DNA from: Bacillota bacterium
Lineage (GTDB): Bacteria > Bacillota > Sulfobacillia > Sulfobacillales > JAIMBI01
Assembly: GCA_021795575.1 (NCBI GenBank)
Contig: JAJYPH010000010.1
Location: forward strand, 1 to 39,696
Length of the DNA: 39,696 nt
Direction of reading: 5' to 3'
Made by a program: the position numbers and the translations under genes. Positions 16,269-24,790 of the stretch are shown here, in pieces (position 1 is the first letter of the stretch; every line of letters starts with the position of its first letter). Under the pieces are notes generated by a model. The model was not told the DNA's origin. It made no database searches and saw only the letters and a list, made by a program, of their open reading frames with translations.

Positions 16269-19200
16269 GTGAGCAGGAGCGTTCCGGTCAGCCCCAGCGA
16301 GGACGCGTCTGGAACCTGGGTTCGGGAGTTTCGGATGGCAGATCCGCGGTTTGGTCCCGTGCCCTTGTGGTGGTGGGATGCGGAGCAAGTGACGCCTGAG
16401 CGTATTCGCTGGCAGATGGAAGCACTGCGTCGGGGTGGCTTGCGAAATCTCTGCATCATCAATCTGGCGCCCGCTGGTCCGAATGCCGGGAGTCGGGGCA
16501 GTCTACCGTCCTTCTACGACGAGTCGTGGTGGGAGTGTTTTGACACGGCCGTCCGCACCGCAGAGCGCTTGCACATGTTTTTGTGGTATTACGATCAAAT
16601 CGGGTTCTCGGGGGCCAACTTTCCCGCCCAGGTTGCCAGTGCTCACCCGGAGTTTAGAGGGTTTCAGTTGCGACGCTGGAAGACGCCGGCGGCCGGCCCC
16701 GAGCCTTCGGCCTGGCTAAAGGCTGGAGAGTGGACGTACGGCGTGGAACGGGGAGGCTTTGATTGGACCAATCCCCGAGCGGCCGCCGCGCTGCTCGATC
16801 GGATTCATGGAGAAATGGAGCGTCGTTTTGGGCGGTGGTTGGGCAGCGTCATCGTCGGCAGCTTTCAGGACGAGCTACCGCCGATGCCAACCTGGAGCGG
16901 TCAGCTCCTGGCTCAGTACGCGGAGCGCTACAACGAGGCATTGGAGACCGACCTGCCCCGGTTGTTTGGCGACGAGGACGCTTCGAAGCGGACGGCGCTG
17001 GTGCGTCGACGGGTGTACGCACTGTTGGGCGAAATGGTGGAAACGGCGTTCTTTCGACCCTTAGGCGAATGGCATCGACGCCACCACCTGCTCCTCGGCT
17101 GCGACCAAGCCGGACCAGGTCGAGAAGTCGATCCCTATGGCGCTCAGCGCCTCTATCTCGACTACCCCAGGACGCACCGCTGGTTTTCGGCACCGGGCAA
17201 CGACCCCGACGGTGAAATTAAGCCGCACGCATCGATCGCCCATCAGTGGCAAGGCGGCCGGGTGTGGTTGGAAGCTTTTCACTCCAGTGGATGGGGCGGT
17301 ACGCTCGAAGACACGTTGCACTGGTTGTTGCCGTGGTATCAAGCAGGAGCCACCCTGTACAATCCGCACGCGATCTATTTCAGCACGGTCGGGGGGTGGT
17401 GGGAGTGGGCGGCCCCCGATACGGGCTGGCGTCAGCCCTACTTTGAACACTACCCGGTGTTTGCGGACACGGTGGCACGCCTGTCCAAGGCTTTAAGTAT
17501 GGGACACCATGTGGCCGACATTGCCGTCTATTATCCCGGCCGAGCGCTGTGGTCGAGCATGGCCTGGCCCAGCGGCGCCACGCCCCCGCACCCGATGGCG
17601 CTGGCCCGCGAGCACACCCATGCCAGGCTGTCCGCCATCAGTCAGCCGTACTGGGACCTCATAGGGCGCCAAAACCGGCTACGGCCAGAATTAGGGGCCT
17701 TACGTGAAGCCCGGTGGGATTTTGACACGATCGATGACCTAGGCTTAATGGCGGCGACGTTTGATACGACCGGCATCCAGATCGCCCAGGAGACCTATCG
17801 CGTGTTGGTGTTTGCCGGTACCGAGCAGATGGACGCCGAAAATCAGGTGACCGTGCAGCGGTGGGTGGACCGTGGTGGCTTGGCGATCGGCGTCGGGGTG
17901 CCCGAGGATGAGCGACGCATTCGCGGTGCCGTAGAAATCGCCATGGCCAGCGAGATCGGAGACATTCTCGAGCAGCGGCTGACACGACGTGTCCAAGGAC
18001 CCGGGCAAGCCCTCATCCGTCAGTATGATCAAGAGTCCACGTTGTTTTTCTTGATGCCGCCGGAAGGCGCGCTGGCTCCGATGCACGAGACGGTAGACCT
18101 TAGCCGCCCGGTCCCGACGACCGTGGACTATTGGATTCAAGCGACCGGACAAGCCGAGCTTTGGAACCCGGTGACCGGAGAGACAGAGCCCTTGTCGGCC
18201 GTGGTCGAGAGAGACGGCCTTCGGATGGCGGTCCCCCTGACGGCATGGCCCGCAGCGTTGGTCATGGTCCACCATCGATCGCACACCCCTCATCCCGGGG
18301 CCAGAGTCGTACCTCAAGAGGAGACCGAACCGCCATATCCGGCTCACACCGGAAGCGAACCGACGGGGACGGCGACCCGCCTGTCCGACGGCGGTTGGAC
18401 GATTCGGGTTGAGCCCACGTTGGACAACCGCTATCACGATTTTGACCGACACACGGACCAGGCGTGGGTTCAGGTCGAAATTCGACGGGTGGAGGTGGCT
18501 CCGGACCCTTCCGATGTGGGTGGTGATCAGGCGTGGTATCAACCCGGATCGGATGCGACCACGTGGACAAGTCGACTCTGGAGCGAAGCCGCCTACTGGA
18601 AAGAAACCGGTGGGCCATCGGCTTTGTCGGCGCTAGTGTACAGCACTCGGCTCGGCGACCTCAGTTTTCGCAGTTGGGACGGACGGATGGCTCGTATTCC
18701 TCGGACCTTCATGAATTTGGGCGACCTGGCCCCTGGAGCACGGCGACGGGTGCAAAGCTTTGCTTCGGTTCCCGAGACCGGTCGCTATTGGCTTCAAGTT
18801 GAAGGAGATGGCGCGAAGACCGTCCTCGTAGATTCAGTCCCTCGGCTGCTTGATGTAACCCGCTACGGTGCGAAAGCCGCCGTGGAGCTTAGCGCAGGGT
18901 GGTCTAGCGTAGAGGTGGAAGTGAAAGCGCTTCACCCCGGTCCCATGCGTCTGGGCGTAGCCATCGGGACGCATGAACCGGCCGCGTACCCCGAGTGGGT
19001 CCAGGGGGCAGCAGGCCAACGGGGGTATAGTACGCACGTCAGGCTGCCCGACACATTTCACACCGCGCAGTTGCACCTGGTGGTCATGGATGGCGTGGCC
19101 GATTTAGAAGTCAATGGCTCGCATCGGCTGCACTTAGGCGATTACATGCCCTATAGCCACTGGGGTCAGCAAGCGTGTGACGCCAGCCTCTGGCTTCATC

Positions 19201-20060
19201 CCGGTGATAATGTGGTGCGCTTGCGGTGGATAGACGATCCGCATACCGTTAGAGCCTTCTTGGAGGGAACGTGGACGGATGCCGACGGCGCGGTTCACCC
19301 TTGGGAGTGTAGTCCGTGGCTCAGCGACGACGGACGGCCGTCGGAGCCGGTAGCCTTGTCCACCGAGGCTCATTGGTTGGTCCCGCGGCCCCATCTGCTT
19401 CCGGACATTGGCTGGCTGCAGCCCCAGGCCGTGCCCCAGGGGTTGCTGACGTGGTCGATTGACCCCAGCGCCGTGGGACACCCGGTGTGGATCCGTTGCA
19501 CGCTGCCGGTGGGCGCTCGGCAGATTACGCTCAATGTCGCGGGCCGCGTCGAAGCCTGGGTGGATGGCCAAGCGGTTGCGGTCCGCCACGGTCGATTAGA
19601 TCTGATCCCTGGTCCTGCTGGGCGCGTCCTCGTGTGCCGAGTCATTCCTCAAGGACTCGAGCGGGAAGCGTCCGTGTTGAAGGCCCCGATCGTGGTGGGG
19701 ACCGCCGCAGCCCCCGGATACCTAGGCACTTGGTCGGGTGCGCTGGGACTCCATACGTACAGCGGAGCGGTCGAATATGAGCGCGAGGTCGGCGGCCAGG
19801 GCCAATCCGCAGTGCTCGATCTGGGCGCTGTGCGGGGCACCGCCGAGGTCTGGGTGGACGGATGGAATGCCGGTGTCCGGCTGTGGCACCCCTATCGGTT
19901 TGATCTGAGCCCCGCTTGGGGCAATGGCCGCCGGCGAATCCGGATTCGGGTGACCAATACGTTAGGGGCCTTTTATGCCGATGGGAAGCCGACGGACTTC
20001 TGTCCCGTCCCACAACAAGCCAGCGGTCTCTTGGGCCCGGTGACCTTGCGTGAGGACTAA
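16269..20060 (+). CDS. very large glycoside hydrolase, GH106 / alpha-L-rhamnosidase-like
   Basis: The protein of about 1263 residues starts at GTG 16269, placed by GGAGGTG eight bases upstream. Near the N-terminus 'VPLWWWD' and 'ERIRWQMEALRRGGLRN' open a TIM barrel as in GH106-type rhamnosidases. 'FQDELPP' (about 200) is a candidate catalytic-acid region. The C-terminal 250 residues contain a GH2-type sugar-binding jelly roll ('VLDLGAVRGTAEVWVDGWNAG', 'WHPYRFDLSP', 'IRVTNTLG'). No signal peptide is present, which implies action on imported oligosaccharides. The gene stands alone, with no sugar transporter or regulator beside it, and its codons use more A and T at third positions than neighbours, suggesting recent transfer. 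Family assignment is by pattern; the exact substrate is unknown. Confidence 0.8.
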   Translation: MSRSVPVSPSEDASGTWVREFRMADPRFGPVPLWWWDAEQVTPERIRWQMEALRRGGLRNLCIINLAPAGPNAGSRGSLPSFYDESWWECFDTAVRTAERLHMFLWYYDQIGFSGANFPAQVASAHPEFRGFQLRRWKTPAAGPEPSAWLKAGEWTYGVERGGFDWTNPRAAAALLDRIHGEMERRFGRWLGSVIVGSFQDELPPMPTWSGQLLAQYAERYNEALETDLPRLFGDEDASKRTALVRRRVYALLGEMVETAFFRPLGEWHRRHHLLLGCDQAGPGREVDPYGAQRLYLDYPRTHRWFSAPGNDPDGEIKPHASIAHQWQGGRVWLEAFHSSGWGGTLEDTLHWLLPWYQAGATLYNPHAIYFSTVGGWWEWAAPDTGWRQPYFEHYPVFADTVARLSKALSMGHHVADIAVYYPGRALWSSMAWPSGATPPHPMALAREHTHARLSAISQPYWDLIGRQNRLRPELGALREARWDFDTIDDLGLMAATFDTTGIQIAQETYRVLVFAGTEQMDAENQVTVQRWVDRGGLAIGVGVPEDERRIRGAVEIAMASEIGDILEQRLTRRVQGPGQALIRQYDQESTLFFLMPPEGALAPMHETVDLSRPVPTTVDYWIQATGQAELWNPVTGETEPLSAVVERDGLRMAVPLTAWPAALVMVHHRSHTPHPGARVVPQEETEPPYPAHTGSEPTGTATRLSDGGWTIRVEPTLDNRYHDFDRHTDQAWVQVEIRRVEVAPDPSDVGGDQAWYQPGSDATTWTSRLWSEAAYWKETGGPSALSALVYSTRLGDLSFRSWDGRMARIPRTFMNLGDLAPGARRRVQSFASVPETGRYWLQVEGDGAKTVLVDSVPRLLDVTRYGAKAAVELSAGWSSVEVEVKALHPGPMRLGVAIGTHEPAAYPEWVQGAAGQRGYSTHVRLPDTFHTAQLHLVVMDGVADLEVNGSHRLHLGDYMPYSHWGQQACDASLWLHPGDNVVRLRWIDDPHTVRAFLEGTWTDADGAVHPWECSPWLSDDGRPSEPVALSTEAHWLVPRPHLLPDIGWLQPQAVPQGLLTWSIDPSAVGHPVWIRCTLPVGARQITLNVAGRVEAWVDGQAVAVRHGRLDLIPGPAGRVLVCRVIPQGLEREASVLKAPIVVGTAAAPGYLGTWSGALGLHTYSGAVEYEREVGGQGQSAVLDLGAVRGTAEVWVDGWNAGVRLWHPYRFDLSPAWGNGRRRIRIRVTNTLGAFYADGKPTDFCPVPQQASGLLGPVTLRED

Positions 20061-20075
20061 ACCGAGACGGGATGC

Positions 20076-20105
20076 AGCCACCCACGAGATCCCAGGTGGG
20101 TGGCT
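20076..20105 (+). terminator. terminator-like hairpin after the glycoside hydrolase
   Basis: AGCCACCCAC (20076-20085) pairs perfectly with GTGGGTGGCT (20096-20105) around a 10-base loop, starting 16 bases after the stop codon. There is no T-tract. Confidence 0.6.
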
Positions 20106-20608
20106 CTAGGCGTGCCACGTCCAACCGGGCCAGCCAGACCGTGACCCAAGGGTCCCGACCCCTAACGGGGTCCACCACCGGTCGTGTTTCCCTTCGCCCT
20201 GAGCGCATCGCGGACGGATTCACCCCTGGAACAGCCACGATCGCGGGCAGCCCACACGTGGGGCAGGCTCGTTGGGGGCGTGCCCGCAGCGGCGGCCGCC
20301 TGTTGGGGCTCCGGTCGCCACGGATGGATACCCCGGCTGTGAAGCGCGGGGTACCATGCCCGACGGGATGGGCGCCTATCGGTAGGCCCTCCTGGTCGGC
20401 AGGACGGCCAGCGAGCCGTGCTGAGCCTCGTCACCCAGCCGTAGGCGGACCGGTGTTCCTGGCGGGCCGGCCGTAACCGCGTATCAGCGCAATCGGGGAA
20501 GTCGCGTCCGTCACAACGGGGAGGTTCATTCACGGAGAACCGCGGAGTCGACCCATCCCCCACGACTTGGTCGCAAAGCGACCGGATCGGCAGAGAGGAG
20601 ACCCGAGT
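20106..20608. other. non-coding region with a second hairpin
   Basis: About 500 bases with no supported gene. TACCCCG (20329-20335) and CGGGGTA (20347-20353) form a stem around an 11-base loop. The string ACGGGGAGGTTCA near 20517-20529 recalls right ends of IS200/IS605 elements, but no transposase or TnpB remnant is visible, so I do not call an insertion sequence. Confidence 0.35.
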
Positions 20609-21061
20609 GTGGACCCGTTGGATCACCTCTGGGTGGCCTGGCAGCCCATCATGGACTTGGCCGATGGCACCGCGATGGGGTACGCCTCTCGCACCCGCGG
20701 ACCCGAAGACACAGCCCAGGCCATGCCAGTCGCACAGTTGGCCCGGGCGCCTGACGCGGGCAAGACGCCGCGCTGGGCACCTGGTGGTGGTCGACGACTA
20801 TGGGACGGGCTATGGGGGGCCGCGGAACAGCTGGCCTTGCAGCCCGCCATCGTCAAATTGGATCGGATCCTGATCGCGGGGATCGATCACGCCGTCCACC
20901 AGCCGTCGCTGATACGGGCAGTGCGCACCTGGACCGGTGACCGGGGCCTGGGCCAACTGTCTCCATCCCCGCGGGCGACCCAGATTTCTATCACGTCCCT
21001 TCATACCGCTCACATCGCTATAGGCGGCCCGACTCGCCGCGCCATCCTGCACCGCCGTTAA
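20609..21061 (+). pseudogene. decayed EAL-domain (cyclic-di-GMP phosphodiesterase) gene
   Basis: The frame from GTG 20609 (preceded by GAGGAG) reads 'WVAWQPIMDLADGTAMGYASRTRGP', matching the start of an EAL domain (QPI.dl..g...GyEaLlRgP) with the EAL motif itself altered to ASR. A second frame (about 20780-20835) encodes 'LVVVDDYGTGYGG', the conserved DDFGTGYS segment. The first frame then resumes with 'LQPAIVKLDRILIAGID', the family's P..iKlD..li.gi motif. About 100 residues between these blocks are missing and the end is unrecognisable. It is thus frameshifted, internally deleted and lacks catalytic residues. A living copy would hydrolyse cyclic-di-GMP. Confidence 0.75.
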
Positions 21062-21126
21062 ACGTCTGACCTTATTCCATGGGAACGTAGGCCATGGTAC
21101 GCTCCCCGCAACAGGGGGCGAATCTC

Positions 21127-24100
21127 ATGGCGACGAGGGACGGCGCAAGGGTTCTGCCGGAGGCGGTCTTGAGCCACCTGTCCTGGCGCCTGGTGGGTCC
21201 GCATCGGGGCGGCCGCGCGGCCGCCGTGGCGGGCGACGTGAGCGATGTGGCCACGTTTTACTTTGGGGCGGCGGCGGGCGGCGTGTGGAAAACCACCGAT
21301 GCCGGCATCAGCTGGCGCAATGTGTCCGACGGCTTTTTCGGCACGGCGGCCGTGGGGGCGTTGGCGGTCTCTCCCTCTCACCCCCGCATCGTATACGCCG
21401 GCACCGGCGAAACGTGCATTCGCAACGACGTGTCGCACGGCGACGGGGTCTACCGCTCCGACGACGCCGGCCGCACCTGGCGGCACCTGGGGCTTGCCGA
21501 GACGCGCCACATCGGGCGCATTCAGCTTCATCCCGAAAACCCCGACGTCGCCTATGTGGCCGCGCTGGGCCACGCGTGGGGAGACAACCCCGAACGCGGC
21601 ATCTTTCGCACGCGCGACGGCGGCCAACACTGGGAGCGGGTGCTGCACGTGAGCCAGCGCACCGGCTGCCACGACGTGGCTCTCGACCCGAACAACCCTC
21701 GCGTGCTGTTGGCGGCGGCCTGGCAAACCCAGCGGTCGGCCCATGCGCTGTGGAGCGGTGGGCCCGAATGCGGTCTCTGGCGCAGCATGGACGGAGGCGA
21801 CCACTGGGAGGACATCACGCGTCACCCGGGCCTGCCCACTGGGATGCTGGGCAAAATCGGGGTGGCGCTGTCGCCCGCACAGCCAGGGCGCGTCTGGGCC
21901 TTGGTGGAGGCCGAGGACGGGGCGCTGTTTCTCTCGGATGACTATGGCGAGCACTTCACGCGCCGCTCCGAGCAGTCTCTGTTGCGCACACGGCCCTGGT
22001 ACTACATGCACGTCACCCCCGACCCCGTGGACCCCGAGACCATCTACGTCCAGAACTATGGGATCTGGAGATCCATCGACGGGGGCGCACACTTCACGGA
22101 GCTCCCGACCCCGCACGGGGATGAGCACGCGCTGTGGATCGACCCGGTCAACCCGCGGCGCCTCATCAAGGGGGACGATGGCGGGGCGGCGGTCAGCCTA
22201 AACGGCGGCGTCAGCTGGAGCACCCAGTACAACCAGCCCACCGCGCAGATGTACCACGTGACCACCGACGCCCGCGAGCCGTATCGCATTTACGGCTCAC
22301 AGCAGGACAACAGCGCCGTGAGCTTGCCGAGCCTGTCGGTGTCTGGCGCGATTCACGAGCGCGACTGGTTTCTCCCGGGGGGCGGTGAAAGCGGGTACAT
22401 TGCCGTCAAGCCCGACGACCCCAACCTGGTGGTGGCGTCAGGCCCCGCGGGGCGGCGGGCGTTCAACGACCTCCTGACGCTGTACGACCACCGCACCGAA
22501 CAGCGTCACAACATCACGGTGTGGCCAGAACTTTACGGCTGGGGCGTGGGTGCCGAGGGACTCCGGTACCGGTTCCCGTGGACCTTTCCCATCTTGTTTT
22601 CGCACGTGGCCCCCCACGCGCTGTACGTGGCGGGCAACCACGTATTTCGGTCGGATGACCTGGGGTCCCACTGGACCGTGGTCAGCCCGGATCTGACCCG
22701 CAACGACCCCGCCAAGCTCGGTTCGTCGGGCGGCCCCGTGACGCGCGACAACACCGGGGCCGAAGTGTACTGCACGGTGTTTGCGTTGGCCGAGTCGCCG
22801 TGTCGACCCGGCCGGCTGTGGGCCGGGTCGGACGACGGCCTGATTCACGTCACCGAGGATACCGCAGATACCCGCACGGGCGGCTTGGCCTGGCGCGCAG
22901 CGACACCGCCGACCGCGGTCCTCCCGGAGTGGGCGCTCGTCAGCATTATCGAGCCGTCGCCGCACGACCCTGACACCGCGTACGTGGCGGCGACCCGCTA
23001 CAAGCATGGTGACAACCAGCCCTATCTCCTAAAAACCACCGACGGCGGGCGCAGCTGGCAGCTCATCACCGACGGCCTCGCGGCCAACGAGTTTACGCGC
23101 GTCATCCGGGAAGATCCCGCATGTCCCGGGCTGCTGTACGCCGGAACCGAGACCGGGCTCTATGTTTATCTCCAGGGGACGTGGCACCGGCTGGGGGGCA
23201 ACTTCCCGGTGGTGCCCGTGTACGACCTCATCGTGAAGGGCCGCGATCTGCTGGTGGCCACGCACGGCCGGTCGTTCTGGGTGCTGGACGACCTCGAGCC
23301 GCTCAGGGCCCTGGCTCGCGGGACCGTCCCGCTGGGCTCGCACCTGTTCGCCCCCGCCCCGGCGCGGCGCATTCACACGTACGGCGGGGTGCCTAAGGCG
23401 GGCACCCCCGGCTTTCTCAACTACTTTCAGGTCAACACCAGCACGGCCGCGGCCTGGGTCGACGAAACCGCCGACGGGTCGCTTCGGGTGGATCCCGTGA
23501 ATGTCGGCGTCAATCCGCCGGACGGCGTACTGGTCCAGTACCTGCTGCCCGACCCCGCGCCCGCGTCACTGGCGTTCAGCGTCACGGCCAGCGACGGCAC
23601 TCCGCTCCTGTCCACCGCGGACCTTCCGTGCCAGCCCGGACTGAACCGGTGGGTGTGGAATCTTCGCACCGCGGGAGCGGAGCGGGTGCACGCCCCCGAC
23701 CTCGAACCGTGGGACCGCCCTGACGGGCCTCGGGTGCTGCCCGGCACGTATGAGGCGACGCTCACCGTAGACGGCCAGGCGCTGCACCAGCCGGTCGAGG
23801 TGCTTCCCGACCCCCGAGGGGTCGCGCCACCCGAGGCGCTGGCCGAGCAGTTCGCGTTTCTCTCGACGGTATTGGCCACGCTGTCAGCCTGCAACCGCCT
23901 CATCAACGGAGTGAGCGAGCTGTCGGACCGCGTACGGAAATGGCGGCAGTGGGCCACGGACGCCGCACTGACGGTACGGGACGCCGCGCTGGCCGTGGAG
24001 TCGGGGCTGGCGGCTGTCCGCTCCGAGCTGATTGACGTGCACATGCCGGGTGCACAACCCTGGCCCAGTGGGCTGCACGAGAAACTGAACGCGCTCTACG

Positions 24101-24321
24101 CGGCCGTGGACAGCGCGGACGGCGCGCCCTCCGCCCAGGCCGTGGCGGTGTTGGCCGAGCTGCAGCCACAGCTGGGCCGCCTGGCCGCCCAGCTGGGGGC
24201 GCTGAGAGACGGGCCGCTGGTGCAGCTGGAAGAGGCCTGCCGCCCGCATGGGCGGCGGTGGCTCCTTATGGACGCCGCGTGGTGGGATGGCCTGAATGCG
24301 GTGGAAGGGGTCCTGCCGTGA
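21127..24321 (+). CDS. BNR/Asp-box repeat protein, sortilin/sialidase-like propeller
   Basis: The product has about 1064 residues from ATG 21127, chosen because AGGGGG precedes it by about eight bases and the protein then opens with the family-like 'LSWRLVGPHRGGR'; ATG 21094 is the longer alternative. At least eight Asp-box repeats (SxDxGxxW) are visible: 'TTDAGISW', 'SDDAGRTW', 'TRDGGQHW', 'SMDGGDHW', 'SIDGGAHF', 'SDDLGSHW' and 'TTDGGRSW' among them, indicating one or two large beta-propellers. A C-terminal region of about 300 residues includes a beta-sandwich-like part and a helical tail. Related proteins are annotated as glycosyl hydrolases, but catalytic residues are not established. Unusually there is no signal peptide. 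Its 3' end nearly touches a GrpB remnant on the other strand. Confidence 0.88.
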   Translation: MATRDGARVLPEAVLSHLSWRLVGPHRGGRAAAVAGDVSDVATFYFGAAAGGVWKTTDAGISWRNVSDGFFGTAAVGALAVSPSHPRIVYAGTGETCIRNDVSHGDGVYRSDDAGRTWRHLGLAETRHIGRIQLHPENPDVAYVAALGHAWGDNPERGIFRTRDGGQHWERVLHVSQRTGCHDVALDPNNPRVLLAAAWQTQRSAHALWSGGPECGLWRSMDGGDHWEDITRHPGLPTGMLGKIGVALSPAQPGRVWALVEAEDGALFLSDDYGEHFTRRSEQSLLRTRPWYYMHVTPDPVDPETIYVQNYGIWRSIDGGAHFTELPTPHGDEHALWIDPVNPRRLIKGDDGGAAVSLNGGVSWSTQYNQPTAQMYHVTTDAREPYRIYGSQQDNSAVSLPSLSVSGAIHERDWFLPGGGESGYIAVKPDDPNLVVASGPAGRRAFNDLLTLYDHRTEQRHNITVWPELYGWGVGAEGLRYRFPWTFPILFSHVAPHALYVAGNHVFRSDDLGSHWTVVSPDLTRNDPAKLGSSGGPVTRDNTGAEVYCTVFALAESPCRPGRLWAGSDDGLIHVTEDTADTRTGGLAWRAATPPTAVLPEWALVSIIEPSPHDPDTAYVAATRYKHGDNQPYLLKTTDGGRSWQLITDGLAANEFTRVIREDPACPGLLYAGTETGLYVYLQGTWHRLGGNFPVVPVYDLIVKGRDLLVATHGRSFWVLDDLEPLRALARGTVPLGSHLFAPAPARRIHTYGGVPKAGTPGFLNYFQVNTSTAAAWVDETADGSLRVDPVNVGVNPPDGVLVQYLLPDPAPASLAFSVTASDGTPLLSTADLPCQPGLNRWVWNLRTAGAERVHAPDLEPWDRPDGPRVLPGTYEATLTVDGQALHQPVEVLPDPRGVAPPEALAEQFAFLSTVLATLSACNRLINGVSELSDRVRKWRQWATDAALTVRDAALAVESGLAAVRSELIDVHMPGAQPWPSGLHEKLNALYAAVDSADGAPSAQAVAVLAELQPQLGRLAAQLGALRDGPLVQLEEACRPHGRRWLLMDAAWWDGLNAVEGVLP

Positions 24322-24334
24322 CGGCGTGGCCCAG

Positions 24335-24640
24335 AGTCGTCTCAACAAACGCCGCCTGGCCCGCCGCGGCCAGCCGCCGCGTCAGCGGACCGTAGGCGGC
24401 GGCCGTCTGGGGATGCCTGCGCAAATCGTCGCGGAAGGCAAGACGCCCCCGCTGGGGGATGGCCGGCCCCTAATTGGTGCAGATGGTGTGCCGGGTTGCC
24501 ACCGGGCGCAACCCGCTTCGCGCCCGACGATACCCCGATCCCCTTCGGCCTCATAGCCCCGCCGCGTGATCGTGCGGCATCCAGCGGGGCGGTGTCGGCG
24601 ACCAGCGCACTCCGGTCGATGACCGGTGTCGCGGCCACAC
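24335..24640 (-). pseudogene. decayed GrpB/UPF0157 nucleotidyltransferase-like gene
   Basis: On the minus strand three frames together spell a GrpB protein: 'TPVIDRSALVADTAPLDAA' (compare kPvIDi.alVaD...Ldaa), then shifted 'RGYEAEGDRGIVGREAG' (aGYe..Ge.GIpGR), then 'HHLHQL', then shifted 'LAFRDDLRRHPQTAAAYGPL' followed by 'TRRLA' (the hLaFRDyLR.hP..a..Y..Lk..La block) and 'AAFVETTLGHA'. Frameshifts separate the blocks, and the segment before the final helix is deleted. The N-terminus is missing. It is clearly inactive. Confidence 0.7.
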
Positions 24641-24744
24641 CCGGTGCTCAGCACCCGGGCTCACAGGGGCTCAAACGGCTGCGTCGTACGGCAGCACCTC
24701 CACGGCGTGCGGCGGGTCGGCCTCCCTTGATCGCCAGAACGTGA

Positions 24745-24773
24745 GCAGGCCCGACCGTTCAGGTCGGGCCTGC
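24745..24773. terminator. strong hairpin downstream of the peptide-binding lipoprotein gene
   Basis: GCAGGCCCGACC (24745-24756) and GGTCGGGCCTGC (24762-24773) form a perfect 12-bp stem with a 5-base loop, 17 bases beyond the stop of the minus-strand gene at 24791. No T-run follows on either strand. Confidence 0.7.
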
Positions 24774-24790
24774 GTCGATGATGCCCGATC

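Noticed and set aside
20329-20529. Hairpin and ACGGGGAGGTTCA string like an IS200/IS605 end
   Set aside because: No TnpA or TnpB remnant, no matching left end and no target duplication visible.
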